From Trichoplax sp. H2 (taxonomy: Eukaryota > Placozoa > Uniplacotomia > Trichoplacea): a stretch of 64,000 nucleotides of DNA. The notes beneath the pieces are model-generated. The model was given only the letters and a program-made list of their open reading frames with translations. It had not been told where the DNA came from and did no database searches. Below, piece by piece: positions 24,901 to 38,686 of this stretch. The stretch spans positions 62,001 through 126,000 of the forward strand of contig NOWV01000150.1 of NCBI GenBank assembly GCA_003344405.1, read 5' to 3'. A program made the translations under genes and the position numbers. How positions within the stretch are numbered: position 1 is the stretch's first letter; the number at the start of each line of letters is the position of its first letter.

Positions 24901-27900
24901 TATCACGCAGTTGTGCCTAGAAACTCAAAGTTTATTTGATGGAAGCAAAGACAATTCTATGTTTTTACCAAGGTATTATTGTAAACTTTTAATTTTAAAG
25001 TAGCAAAAAATGTATTTAAGGTTTAATGAATGTTAATCCATTGCTTACTTTTAGAAATGATCGATATGATGGACTACGAATATGTATTGGAAATGATATT
25101 TGCGAGCGCTTGTCTAAGTTGAGGCTGTTTATGGTAAATGAGTATGACCTAATTCTTTAACTTAATAGTGCTATAGTACGTTTACACGATATATATTTGT
25201 AGCGTAGTAGTTATTGACTTTCATGCCTGTAAATGTATACGACATCCTATATATCTTTTACAGGTTGGGTGTGGAGCAATTGGATGTGAAATGTTAAAGA
25301 ACTGTGCACTAACAGGGATTGCTACTTCCGTAGATGGGCTAATGACAATAACTGATCATGATCTTATAGAAAAATCGAATCTAAATCGGCAATTTTTATT
25401 TAGAGAATCCCATATTCAGGTAGTTTAAATCACAATACAGTATGTTTCAGACTTCAGCTTAAGTACTTATACTAAATTAAGCAAACATGCGTATTATTTA
25501 GAAATCGAAGGCAGTTTGTTCTGCAGAGGTTACTCGAGTAATCAATCCAGGTTTGTCGTAAAGGACTCTGAATCATTTTGTGATATTTTATATTGCGGAA
25601 AATATCTGACCTAGAGTTTTACGCTTTCTAAAACTCAGATATTCATATCGAGGCTCAGCAATTTCGAGGTACAATCCGTGAATTGGCGATTAAAATATGG
25701 CTGTCTATATGGCTATTTTTCTAAGTGTGGCTAAAGTTTATAACATTTCTAATTAATATTTTTTTACCGTAGTTGGTCCTAGTACTGAAACGAGTGTTCA
25801 CTGTGATTCATTTTTTAAAACGTTACACGTCGTTGTAAATGCTCTTGATAATGTTGAAGCTAGACGATACGTGGATGGGTAAGATTTGTAGTTCTGGCGC
25901 TCTATTACTATTACAATGTTATGATTGTAGAAGTTAGTAATTACTGATTCCTGCTAAACTAATAGCCGTTGTGTAAGTAATCAGCGACCTCTACTAGATT
26001 CTGGAACGACTGGCCCTAAAGGGCATGTCCAGGTAATTTTTATAGTTAAATAAGTCTAAGTATATTTATTTAATACTTTATGATCTTATCTGAGCTGATA
26101 CTAAAACTATTATAAATTTGTTCAGTATTTCATAATTGTCTGTACACTGTTAAGTTTTGATTGTTTTTCGATTCATGAAGGTTATCTTACCATTTGAAAC
26201 AGAGACTTACTCCGATCAGGTTACTGCAAGTTTTTGATTGATTAATTAATTTGAATTCGATGCTAATATCATGATGAAACTAATTCGTTGCGGTTATGGT
26301 ATTATGTTATGTCTCTAGCGTGATGCAAATGATGAGACTGTTATTCCTTATTGTACCTTAAAATCTTTCCCAGCACGTATTGAACATACTATTCAATGGG
26401 CAAGAGATAAGGTTAACCTGTTTAAGATAAAATTTATCACTTTGGTAATTATCTTCCGTCAATTTATTAATCTCTATTTTACTAAAAACATGCGCTTATA
26501 CAGTTTGAATCTTTTATGGTACATAAACCTTCTACTTATTCAAAATTTTGGTCAATTCATGGTCAACCAAATGAAATTATAGAGGTAATGTATGTTAACA
26601 TTCATGTTAAATACGAATGAACTCCAAAGCCATTTACATGACCTGAAAACGAACCCAATATTGCTATTACTTCGTTATATGTGCAAGTATGTATTAAACC
26701 GCTACTACTCATTCTTAACAGAAACTTGAGAGAAACCAAAGTTTACAAGGGATCGTAGTAGTCGCGAAGCTGTTAAATAACAGGCCCCATACTTGGGAAG
26801 ATTGTATCAGAATTGCCAGAATTAAATTCGAAAAGTATTTCAATCATAAGGTAAAGTATTTATATGGGTACCGGAGTTAATCTGGGCCTAGTTCCTTGTA
26901 CGTCTTTGAGTTTAATTGTTTCTACTATTTTAGGCTCGTCAGTTGTTAGATGCGTTCCCACTAAGTGCAACCCTTTCTGATGGATGTAAGATATGATCCT
27001 TTATGCAAGAAACACACAATACAACTTTGTTACTCGAGTTCTTCATAAGCAATTTGTATTAATATATTTTATTTTCGTACGTGTAGCATTATTTTGGAGT
27101 TCTCCTAAACGTCCTCCCACTCCTCTACAATTTGATGTACATAACGAAACGTGAGTAATAAATTAGAAGCTATTTTGCAATTGTTCGTCTAATAAGTGTA
27201 CATTATTGTAGTCATATAGCATTTATTGAATCAACGGCTAGATTACTTGCAGATGTTTATGGCTTATCGTATAATCAACAGGTAATGAATATGTATAGGT
27301 GTATCCTGCTGTAGATCTTTTTGAGCTCTATATTTTTGCAGTTGCTGTTAATAATTTCACTTACTCTTGATGAACTTATAATTAATAGCTAGCGCGGATA
27401 TCTATTCCTGCTATCGTTGCTGACACTGTTATTCCTGTATATACCAAATCAAATAAGGTTAGCATTAGATCGCTATAATGAGTACAGTTTATAAATATTC
27501 TTTTGTGCTGATATCAAAAGTAAAGGTATATTTTGGAATTTGTCTAGGAAATTGTTGTTGATGAATCGGTGAAGAAAGAGGAAGTAACAAAAGTGGAGAC
27601 GAAAATTGAAAAATATATTCATGATGTTGTCAGTTTTATAAAGAGCTCAGGATCCACTGAGAATCGTTCGTATTTTGTTAATTTTACGCTATTACGCACA
27701 ACTATGAAATATTTTATGTTCATGATATCATTCTCTTTTGATTATAATTATACATCGTTTCAGCTACCGTAATACCTTCGCTGCATGTTCATCCATTTGA
27801 AAAAGACGATGACGGAAATGGACATATTGACTTTATTACAGCAGCTTCTGTGAGTATCATCTCATGAAATTTACGATTTCAGTTGATGTACTACTATGCT

Positions 27901-29617
27901 TATAATTGTGCCTAATGACTTAACGCTATATCATTAATGGATATTTTAGTATTTATAATATAGTCTATAAGTATTTGCACACTGTAGTTTTAAGAGAATA
28001 GTAATCTTGTCTGAAATTGTGATTTTGTGAAAATACAAATTGCTTCCTCAACTAAATTTATTTCGAAGTACTTTCAAGTAGTTTTATACGTATGCATAAA
28101 ATCTGTATAAATTTTTATATTTGTTTAAAGCTATTTTAAATCTCTTAAAGAATCTTCGGGCTATGATGTATGGAATTGAAGCTGTTGATAGACTAAAAAC
28201 AAAAAGAATTGCTGGAAAGATAGTGCCCGCTATTGCTACGACAACTGCTACCGTTGCTGGTTTAGTAAGCAATTATATGGATCGATAATTTGTAAATCAA
28301 TTAATTGAAAAAGATATGATACCGTCACAACCAGCTTCGTGACAAAGATAACGTAAAATAAATTTCTAAATTACTATAGTCTCTGGGATTCAGTATCCCT
28401 TAAAACTCACAAGAATTTAGACGCTTTTGTTTCTACGTTAAACAACAATAGAACTCTCTTATATTCAACTATTTGCCGAGCTTAAATACCCTTCGGCAGC
28501 TGCTATCATGTATGAGTTATAACAGTTCATGAATTTAGTTCATATTGGATAGCTAAATTAATACAAAAATTAGTCATAATCTTAGACATGTACTGAACGA
28601 TTCTAGATAATTAGATTACAGTATGTCCATACACAGAATTATTTATAGTATCATCGATAATTAAATGTCTTCAGGATATTCATCACAAGCGTTACAAGAC
28701 ATAAGACTATAATCAATTAGCATTAGTTACCTTATGAGAATTCTTACTACAGTACAACATAATTTACTGTAACAAAATAATAGCTACCGTAGTCCTTACT
28801 GTAAGTCATTATTAGTTATCTCCATATATATATATGTTAACCACTAAATTTAGTCATTTACTCTTCACGGTGGTTCGTACCGTGACAGATACCGATAACT
28901 AATTCACGTTAATGCTTAGGTTACGGCTGAATTAATCAAGATTGTAAGTCAATTACCTCTAAATGGCTATCGAAACGCGTTTATCAATTTGGCTATACCA
29001 TTGGTACTCCTATCAGAACCTGGACCTGCAAATAAAACAGCTATTAAGTAACTATTATAAATAATAGTTTTATATCAGTAAGAAAATTTTAAAATCTTTA
29101 GTTAACGAAATGCAGATCATAAATGGAAAATAAATATTCTAACGACTTGATAGTGACGATATTTCGTATACGTCGTGGGACCGATGGGATGTTGTAGGAG
29201 ATGAATCTTTTACATTGTCACAGTTTATACAGTGGTTCAAGGTAATCTATGTAAATTATATAAAATTACTAAACTCATTATTAAGATGGTTTGTTCCTTT
29301 TAGGATCATTATAAACTTACTGCTACGGCGGTCATGCATGGAGTTAAGATCATTTATATGGCCGTGATGCCTGGGCATGCTAAAAAAAGGGATCAAACGT
29401 AAGATATGAATTTAGAACACTTTCTTTACGCAAAATTGATTTTAGATTGCGTGCAATATAGCGATTTTGTTTTTTTAACATGTATGTTATTCCTTCTAGG
29501 ATGAAGAAATTATTAAAGTTGCAAAGTAGCGTAAAAAGTGTCGAGTTAACTGTTTCGTTTGAAGACAAGTATGGCGATTCCGTGACTACTCCTCCAATAC
29601 GTTATAGTTTAAGTTAG
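21937..29617 (+). CDS. UBA6: Ubiquitin-like modifier-activating enzyme 6
   Basis: E1 enzyme that adenylates ubiquitin (and FAT10 in vertebrates) and passes it to E2 enzymes such as USE1. 34 exons: 21937-21974, 22325-22419, 22546-22574, 22801-22895, 23134-23326, 23480-23602, 23684-23807, 23887-23996, 24099-24161, 24235-24311, 24528-24594, 24692-24838, 24911-24972, 25055-25133, 25264-25419, 25502-25550, 25639-25668, 25773-25878, 25966-26032, 26181-26219, 26319-26411, 26504-26584, 26722-26850, 26934-26985, 27087-27150, 27212-27281, 27389-27457, 27548-27665, 27764-27849, 28151-28264, 28920-29047, 29154-29241, 29304-29398, 29500-29617. Total 1017 residues, in frame. The N-terminus [18 protein letters not shown] is UBA6-like. 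Nucleotide-binding [13 protein letters not shown] is near residue 435. The catalytic cysteine is in PYCTLKSFP near residue 595. [27 protein letters not shown] and the C-terminal ubiquitin-fold region ([10 protein letters not shown]) follow. All expected blocks are present. UBA6 over UBA1 is chosen for FCRSQDPPI, the KKEEV-rich insert and the C-terminus. Confidence 0.96.
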
Positions 29618-29754
29618 ATGGGTGCTTTTCAAAGGCCAAAACTTTCTTTGATCAGATTCATTAAAATATTATTTTATGACATGTTAATAAGTATTTGTGC
29701 AAATGGAGAGGAGTGGTATGTTCTGTCAGAACCCTGCATGTCTAAAATTTTGTA

Positions 29755-29760
29755 AATAAA
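29755..29760 (+). terminator. Candidate UBA6 poly(A) signal
   Basis: AATAAA 138 bases after the UBA6 stop, in the short gap before the convergent LRRC28 gene. The position is typical for a poly(A) signal. Confidence 0.5.
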
Positions 29761-30148
29761 GATTTAAGTATATGTCTGTTATATTTTTATTTTGCGTACA
29801 TTTAAATGTACTAATATATTGCTACTTCTGTTATAGAATTACAACAGCTTTAATTTTACCTATGCCACATTGCACCCTTAAATAGGTCTAACAAAGAAGA
29901 ATTAAAAGCAGCACTTCATTCACTTCGAAATTTTATGGTTTTCTTTCGTTCTTTACATAGTAATCAACAGACTTTACTTATCATACAGATCAATGATACC
30001 ATAAACGAACATAAATATTTCGGTGGATTCACCCCCCTATTCACAGATTTAGATCATTTACTTCTTTAAGCGAGATACAATCGTGCAAGGCATGAATTGA
30101 TAATCTGTATTTGTTAGCGTCTGTATCTTTAAAATTTCTTTATCAAAA

Positions 30149-32375
30149 TTAAAATAATTTTGCACAGTTCCACGTACAAAACCCATAAACACAATTGCTA
30201 TCCGACGGAATAATTACTGTGCCTTGCAAGTTGCGATTTTCGTTTGTGATTGACTCTAAGCTAGACAATTTAGCAAACCAGTGGCGATAAAATTTATTTC
30301 CACATTTCCAGCAGTGACCTTTGGCTTTCATATCTTTAAGAATTTGCTGTGGTAAGGGGGAGTCACGGCAGTTAAAAGCAGCGACGATATCTAGTGAAAC
30401 ACAGAACTAATAATTCAAATATTGTCCTAGTATATAGTTGAGTAGTGGACTAAATAATGCATAGTGGGAGAGGTTAAACGTTATAATTAGATATTTGTGC
30501 CTCTTCTACTCACCTTCATTTAGTGCCCTAATACTTAATTCTACTAGCGGCAGTACCTTTTGCGATTTATTAGTTATAACGTCACCATCATTCGAAATTA
30601 CGACCGCACGTTTATCTTGATCGTATAATTTAGATATGCATATATACAGTTAGAATGAAGTATTCACATCTGACTGATAGGAAAATACCTTCTTCCAAAG
30701 CTGGGGTTTACAATAATTTGTAATGTTGTAATCACTTATTTACAGCAAAAATAAAATTAAATTGAAGAATTTGCTTTTATTGTATGCGACTTACCGAGTA
30801 CTATTTGCAACCTATCTTGAGTGTGTAGTTTTTCGTTACCACGAAGTGAGAAGTATTGAAGATTCTGTAGTTTGGCAATAGCTGCTGGTAGGTAGCTGAG
30901 CTGATTGTTATCGATAGTAATAACTGATAATGCTTTCATAGATGACATATCTGTTCCGAGGAGTTAAAAAATATTTCCGTGACCGAGATTTAAGTTAATG
31001 GCAAAACTACAAATTTGAAATTTGCGCAACTTTGACCTTTTCTTGTATCCATTGGCTAGTAAAACTTACCATGAGGCAATTCGGTAATTTTGTTACCAGA
31101 CACAGATAGATATTCTAATTTTGAAAGCATGATGATGCTGTTTGGTAGTCGTATCAAATCATTATATTCGGCAATTAAACAATCTAATTTATTACAATTT
31201 CCAAGTTCTTCCGGCAGTCTTCGTATTTGATTACTCGCTATATTTAAACTTTTTAATTGCTTAAGTTGGCCAATTTCTGTAATTCAATTAAGATATTGTG
31301 CACGTTGGGTTAGTCTATAACTTGTGTAAATTGTTTATTTATATGATTTCAATTTAATTTCATACTAAACATGTTTCATTAGCGTAATACTGCTATCGAT
31401 AAGAATTATCGAGTTATAAATACAGTAGGTCGTTTTTCATTCTGATGATATCGTAGATTATATTATCACTATAATTAATAATAATATGGGTAGCAACTAG
31501 TCAATGATTACCTGACGGAAGATCATGCAATTTGTTTCTGTATAAGTTTAATCTTTGAAGTGAACCCATTTGCCCAATGTTAAGCGGTAAGCTTTGAAGT
31601 TGATTACAACTTACATCTAAAGTTTGTAGATTGCGAAGATTTCCAATTTCTGTAAGAGTAATACATAGGGTATTATATGCTGTATAATTTATTTATGGAG
31701 TCTTAAAAGTTTCTAATAAGTTCTATGAGAATTGATAATGCTTACAAACCGGAAGGTAAAGCTGTTAGATAGTTTAAGGGTAGATATCTGGAAAAGAGCC
31801 CAGTGTTATTATTGAGTTCAATAAACAAGTAACTTGAATGTTTAGCGAGTTGATATTACGGCGATTGTGGACTAATTCTTGCGATGATATTACAGTAAAA
31901 TAATATTTTTGCTCATTACGTGAGGACGGAGGAGTTTACTCGCAGTAAAATATGAACAGTTTTAGCTTTTAGTGAGAAATACTTATGCAGCGGCAATAGT
32001 TAGAATTGAAAACAGAGAAGAAGCTTGACCAATTGTATATTATAAATTATTTAAAACATTATGGAATAATTTATTGCACTATTTAGACTTACAATTGAAC
32101 AAGTTGATGAAGTAAACCAATTCTAGGTGTCTGTATGAAATTCGGTAATAATTTATTGATCATATCATGCCATCAATTAGCAAAGGATCAAATGTATCTG
32201 GGTAAGCTGGAGATTATGAATTTACTTAGCATTATAAATGATCTTTTTAAAGGTCTTACCAATTCAGTTAGTTGATTACACTTAAGATACATGGTTTTGA
32301 TTATATGAAAATGTTTTTCTTGATATATTGATAGGGGTAGTCGTTCTAAGGCACAATAGTTGAGTTCGACGGTTT
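30149..32375 (-). CDS. LRRC28: Leucine-rich repeat-containing protein 28, lacking first exon
   Basis: Eight minus-strand exons in phase: 32260-32375, 32093-32130, 31750-31787, 31512-31649, 31070-31276, 30795-30950, 30514-30615, 30149-30390; about 345 residues. LRRs run from LNYCALERLPLSIYQ through LDVSCNQLQSLPLNIGQMG and LNIASNQIRRLPEELGN to ITIDNNQLSYLPAAIAKLQN. The C-terminus is diagnostic of LRRC28: LPLVELSIRALNE, then GHCWKCGNKFYRHWFAKL, ending VYGFCTWNCAKLF. The cysteine pairs there (CWKC and CTWNC) suggest a small zinc-binding module. Stop at 30149-30151. The family's function is unknown. The initiator exon, expected to supply about 20 residues and end in phase 1, was not found above 32375. 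Two 38-base exons occur in the middle. Convergent with UBA6. Confidence 0.88.
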
Positions 32376-34432
32376 CTGTTTAAGAATTAAGTGAGAGTAT
32401 CACAAATAAAGTGAGAATCTAGTAAGGAGTTTCCGTGGGTAGTAGAACGAATTTACAATCGTATTATCGATTTTTAGTAGAATAGTACCGAGATGGCTAG
32501 CTCTTAGTAGCTCGATAAACTTTTTACAAGAGCACATAGATCTATACTGTCACCTGATGGTTCCATGTTTTGATTCTTTCTTTGACATTCTAGGTCAATC
32601 GATATGCGTAACCTAATGACCGTTGATGTATTTCTATTCAAGATTATATGTAACAACGACTCTTCTATGATACCTGAAGAGATATTCTCTCCAATGACGT
32701 AAAAGGTCTAAAGATTTCAACTGATATTTAAAGATCTATTTTATGATTACTAATCTTATTAGTTAATCTGAGGTATGCAATCCTTTCATTATTTGTTTCA
32801 GCTTATTAACTTTCTCGATAACGTAGTACTACAGTATACTATTGATTTCTAGTTGTATGCCGTATATTTGATGTTGACTCAAGATGGCTACCTATCATGA
32901 TCTTTTCTCACTAAAGTTGATAAAGTATTTGACTAAAATTAATTAATAGGTATTCATCTAGAAATAGTAATCACGTGAGGAATAGGAAAATGTCATGCGC
33001 AAAGCTCATCACTATCTTCTAGCCGTATTGAATTCAGGCTGGAAAGACATTAGCGTAAATTAGACGGCCAGGCTAAAGACGTTGAATGTGGTAGTCAACC
33101 GATCTTCTTGGGGGATTATAGATTGTAGAATATCTTTGGTCTAATTTAAATTAATTTTATGCTTATTTACTGATACGGTGTATATTTTACAAGTTGTACT
33201 AGTGGTTGAGTTGTAAATAACGCATCTTTTAAACATTTCATATTCATCGTAGAGCTCTCTCTCTTTCTCTCTCTCTATATATATATTAATTAGGAATCGT
33301 TATAAAGTTAGCATAGGACAATATCTATGGCAATAATAGAAATAGCTTATGTGAGTTAACTATTAATAGAACTGATTGCATGGCTATCCTGACATCCTGA
33401 CACATATGTTAGTGGCAAGTGTGTAACGCTTTTCAATATGGCTCCGAAACGGTTATGAACCGGTACTGCCAGAAATTCGCTACACTGTACTGTACTGTAC
33501 AGTACACTGTATAGTATTCTCTCAACGGGTCACTAACCGGCCAGCAAACATTCCATTATAGTAAATACGCTCTATTAATCATTATGTTGAATGCTTATAA
33601 GTTTAGTATTAGTAATATGTAGACGAAATACTACATCATGAATATGTATAAAGTTCTATGGGTATTATATGCACAAAAGAAGTAGAGCTAATGTATACGT
33701 ATCATGTAACACTGTCTACGCGATTAACTTAGTGAAATAGTCCTATCTTTAATATAATTCGAATTAGTAACGATAAATGCATTTATATTATAATTAGTGA
33801 AGGATATTATTTCATCGATTTATTAATAAGGACTGAGACATCATATGATCTTTGTATAATGAATTTTTTGTAGCATAAGTAATATTAATGACAAAGAATA
33901 CGATGGATATTAATATCATACATTACATGTATAGGTTTCATGTCAGCATTTTTTATAAATGCGGTAGCTTTCTGAAAGTATCCAATGTACTGTACTGTAA
34001 GTAATGTCATTGTAGTGTGGATTAGAATTGATTCAAGAAGTTTTTCAACAATATGTCTGCAAAAATTTGAGAATCTTTGATAGAAATAATACTACACATG
34101 CAAGTACGGTATGTAGTAACGTCGTATGCATTCTAATCGCAGTTTTAGACAACGGGTATTGTATATGCCATGACTGTGTTGGACGTGAGTAATGCTATCT
34201 ACTAAGACTCGAATCTAAGTTTGGTTGATTAAAGAGTACTTATGAGTTAGTTGCTTCAGATAGTTTTGTCTACTTTAGAGGAAAGAATCCCGTTTAATTC
34301 TTGTGTTACAATCTCGGTCCTATGAAAATCAAGAACGTACATTGCGTTTTCAACAGAAATGCACGAATAGGTAAGAGTTTATAAATATCCTCCTGAGATT
34401 ATATTAAACTAGCAAATTGCTAATATTAGCAG
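32376..34432. other. Intergenic between LRRC28 and the SH2 gene
   Basis: Contains the unlocated LRRC28 first exon, a CT/AT microsatellite at about 33254-33288, and CTGTA blocks at 33482-33514 and 33986-33999. No other exon could be supported. I looked for VPS9 or RA domain exons continuing the neighbouring RIN-like gene and saw none. Confidence 0.5.
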
Positions 34433-35346
34433 TTAGATTGCTTCGTAGCGTAAAAGACAACATTCTGTTGCCGGAACGTTTAATCTGCAGTCAAGGCCGG
34501 ATATGCTGGAGTAAAAACGAACCAAATCATTTAAATTGTTAAAGTATGCAAATCCGTCCTGAAATAAAGAAGAAAAAAATAATTAGAAACTTTTGGATAG
34601 TTATGAAGATAAATTTTAGTTTGTTATGTATATTCTTGTAAATTGCCATTATTCAGATGCTAGTGTTTGGAAATTATAGCTACTGAAGCTTATAAATGCG
34701 ATAATAAATGTTTTAAATATGGGATGAAGTCTTAAAGTGTAATTAATGTAGCTTCTTTACGTATGCATATCAACGGTATAAGAGATTAATTTTAATTGTC
34801 ACTATATTGTTGATTTCAGTGACAATTTATACGAGTATTTTCTGATAGATAGTGACTGTATGTGGACTTTTTTATATTAATAGTTACTAATTTTTTACAT
34901 TTATTTTCCTCAACTAACCTTTTCTTTATCAAATATTTCATAGCGCTGGAAACGTTTTCGATAGGTAATTTCATAGTCAATAATGCTAGCATTGAGGCTA
35001 GCACGACATTCGGGATCGAAATTGGGTATAACTAATACACTTAGAATTAGGTGACCAAGATCAGTCTGGCTTTGTCGTATAACGAAAACGCCTCTGGTTT
35101 TGGCTTGATGGAGAAAAGATACGGTATCAGACCTACAATATAGACGTATGTTTGAAATGATGAGAACTGGTGCTAATTTAATAAATATTAATTAGTAGGC
35201 ATTTTATACGGTATATACGTAGTCATGGGATACCTACTATAATTGTTCACAAAGAAATTACAGAGGCAAGCAACAGGTTGTTTTAAACTTACCAAGAGAA
35301 ATCTAGCCTCAACCAACGTCTTGCTCCATCGTATAAAGATATATGG
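34433..35346 (-). CDS. RIN-like SH2 domain protein, SH2 only, 5' end unresolved
   Basis: Three minus-strand exons in phase: 35293-35346, 34919-35132, 34433-34558. They encode DGARRWLRLDFSW, then SDTVSFLHQAKTRGVFVIRQ. Next come LGHLILSVLV, RYEIFDKEK, and FAYFNNLNDLVRFYSSISG followed by LDCRLNVPATECC, with TAA at 34433-34435. GVFVIRQS holds the phosphotyrosine-binding arginine of SH2 domains. The lead-in W-L-x-L, the ILSV strand and the C-terminal L-x-L-x-V-P most resemble the N-terminal SH2 of RIN (Ras and Rab interactor) proteins, from memory. RIN proteins continue with VPS9 and RA domains; here the frame stops about 15 residues after the domain. A short ATG exon candidate (35540-35576, MSDNNVCSCHTT, GTGACA donor) lies upstream but its phase does not match. 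Other SH2 families are possible. Confidence 0.7.
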
Positions 35347-35576
35347 CTAAATTATAAATACAAAAACATTTGATAAAGATTTATAAAGGCACTGTAGTAA
35401 CCGACTAGTTTATATTTATTTGATAAATATGCCAGAGCTATTAGATTGTTAATATCATTAGATTAAAGCATTTTTCACATGTAGGTTGATTTTTAATTTC
35501 ATATTTTAATTATATGCGGAGTGATAAACAATTTGTCACCTGTGGTGTGGCAAGAACAAACGTTGTTATCAGACAT

Positions 35577-38500
35577 AATGACTTCTCAAAAACCTTTACA
35601 TTTATTGAAGGCACTGTAATATCCTATATTACTAACATGACGGTAACAGCATTGATTTAAATTAAGTCATCGCCTTTTATGATAATAAATTGCGTACTAT
35701 GATCTCTAGAGCAACGGTAAGTTGCATCATTGTTATCATTTTAGATAATTTAGAGATATATGTGCGTATCCGCGGTAAATGTCAACTCGAATGTTCTAAA
35801 TTCTATTTTGGAAATAAAATATTTTGCTGATACCGATACTGCAAACGTGGTCTAAATTTCAGATAGCGCCCGTTCGATGTGATATTTTAGCAGTATGAAT
35901 AATCATATTATTACCTTAGGAGAAGACTAACTTTTGAGTTCTTAAAAAGAGGTTAATGAGTTAATAAGTGTTTCAGTGATATTTTTTCATAATGATTTCA
36001 TTAATAAATTAGCTTTATTCTATTTATTCAATAATTTGGATACGGGTAATAAAATTTTTTGGCTATCATCTATTATGATAAGGACACTAGGAGTCGCCGT
36101 AATCACACATTGTAATCTGTAGAATACCTTTATTGCTTGATATCACTGGACTAATAAATTTACTAACAGTAAAATCATAATTGGTTAAAAGAACTTCTAA
36201 TAGAAGAACTCATCAAATTCGATACAATGCTGGTAGCATAAATCCCGATATGTTATTAATTGACTGAGAGAAATAAATATTCGAAATCATACTGTCAACA
36301 AACTGAGTTACGAATTTAAGGAAACACTATGTCAATTCTAGTGTATTGCGCTGGTTAATTTGATCACGATTGTCATTTTTAGAGGACATTTCAGCGTTGA
36401 ATTTGTATAAACATAAAGACTAGAGCCTTTCGCTTTTGATGTAGTTACTTAATCGATTCGCTACATAATCTTGCTTACTAGCAAACTACCTGAATTGTTG
36501 TCGTAGCTGATAGTAGGCTTTTCTATCATTCATTCGAAGCGATTTGATTAATTCGAGGAAATTTGGCGTTGAAGTTGAAATCATCCTTGTTGAGCGTTGA
36601 CTTGACAGTTCTTGTTTTAAATTAAAGGCGTGTACTATATTCTCGTACTATTATTACTCTGTGAGTTAAAATTGAAGAGAAACCAAGTAATATTCTTGAA
36701 ATAATCTTGCTTGGCAGTCAAGTTAGGGAATAGTTAAATGATTTGATGGGCGCAAATATCTTCTTGATTTGACAGAAAAAAAAGCAATGACGAGTTAAAT
36801 GAAATCCAAAGTAATTGATAGGCTGATATAGTAATTATAATTATCGGTGGGCCATCAATTATTATCCTTGGTATCTAGTTATGCGAGCATAATTACTTCT
36901 GGTAGACTCAATTACGCTAATATGAATCATCAACCGTTTGTTATTTATTATTAACTGGTTAACAAAGGAGTATTCTGTCTATTTTAAAGATTACTAGACA
37001 ACATACATATGCATATAGAAAAGCATAATACGTTGTTAGTAAAGCGAGTATCATCACGTGTCTAATTGAAGGCATTTATCGTCCACCCATACGAGAATAG
37101 GCTAAAATAATATTGTTATCACAACAGGCTATTAGCCGTTCTAAGTGCTTAGGGGGTATTTCATTAAATCTCCGTTATAAGAGTATATTTACTTCGATGA
37201 GTTAGAAAGAGATATACTTATGACTACACTTTGGTGAACAGTAGTCTATGGTGATAATTATATCATTAAATTTGTTTACGTATTAGTTGCTATAATGGAG
37301 TGATGATCATTGACCAGAGCGTAATGATTACCATAGTTTAAATTTAGTCTAGTTGTAATTTTTTTAAACTTCGAAATGTGCGTTCTATGTTTCTACTTGG
37401 GTTTTGTATTACGGCTATTAGCCTATTACACCTATTGAGATTTCTTGTTTATGTATTGTGTGATTTACGTCATATTTTGCACAGCAACGAAGAGGAAGAA
37501 AGTCTAAACTAAAATTTTTTTAAATAATTAATATCGCATCGAATCTATAATAAACTCCGGCATAATTAATCAAGAAACTCATCATAATGATATACATAAA
37601 CGAGATTCATGGAACTCGTAAAATATTTTTATCATTTCCTCATCTTATACCTACAACATTGGTGATTCCATTGCCTTAGCATTGCGAGAACGATAGATCT
37701 TGTGTTGGATATTAACTGGAGTACAGTCCAACTTATTAACTGAAGTTGAAAGTTGGGTTGTTCGCTTTGTTACAACACTTTTGAGCTAATAAATTAATGC
37801 AATGGTGAAAGTACTGTAATCTGTAGGATTACTTCAAAGACATAGTCTACAGAGGTGACTTTTTTTCTATTTACGATATAATATATCATTGCTTTTATTT
37901 CTAAACTACAGATACTGCTTTACTTAACTGTAGATAAAATCGAAGGTAAAAATCAATGCTGGCATCATTCGTAGAGTAGTACCTTCTTGATATTGTTTCG
38001 TCCAAAAATTGACTCTAAATCAGCACTGGCTGTAATTGTAATTGCAGCCACTGCAGTTTAACTATCCCGTCGCCTTCATCTAGTGTACAGACATGAGTCA
38101 TAAATATTATAGAAAACCCCTATCGATAAGTCCCAGGGAATCTCTGTAATTGCTTTATGGCTTATCAGTTCTATAAATAGTTCATTAAATTAAGATAGAT
38201 GCTTTACAGGAGGCGTTCGTTAGTCTTTCAGAACTTAATATTGGAGTAATGGCAGCAGTTTGTTTGATGTAGTACTTGGGCAGGCCACTTCATTATTTTT
38301 TTCCTAGCATGATTCTAGTATGGAAAGAAGATTTCATACTTTGGTCTAGCCTTCATCAAAAGCGGAATGATTGAATCACTGTGGTCAATGGTCCTATCTT
38401 GTCCAACCTAGATTTAATCATGGACTACTAGAAAAATGCTTCTAGTAGTCCATGATTTACTATACGTATAAATACAGTAATACTGCATAGAGTACTGTAC

Positions 38501-38686
38501 AGTGTAACTAACTAATCTGATTTGATAAACAAACAAAAATACTTGTTAATTTAAATAAGAAATGGAAAAGATTTAATACCAAAATAGATACTGATTGATT
38601 TGGATTTGAAAGTTTAATTTAGGTCATAAGAGTTATTGCTAACTGAACTATTTTTTACGAGCCATTAAACGTCGCTACTGTAAGGC
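35577..38686. other. Intergenic, no supported gene
   Basis: About 3 kb of AT-rich DNA between the divergent SH2 gene and ELP1. No open frame of 60 codons and no family resemblance. A perfect hairpin at 38416-38457 is listed separately. Confidence 0.55.
38416..38457. repeat. Perfect 18-bp inverted repeat with 6-nt loop
   Basis: The arms AATCATGGACTACTAGAA and TTCTAGTAGTCCATGATT are exactly complementary around the loop AAATGC. A related but imperfect structure sharing TAGTAGTCCATG lies at about 38963-39040. It could be a very short foldback element or a structured RNA. Confidence 0.9.

Noticed and set aside
35540-35576. First exon of the SH2 gene (MSDNNVCSCHTT)
   Set aside because: Good ATG and donor, but it ends in phase 1 while the next known exon needs phase 2, and no bridging exon was found.
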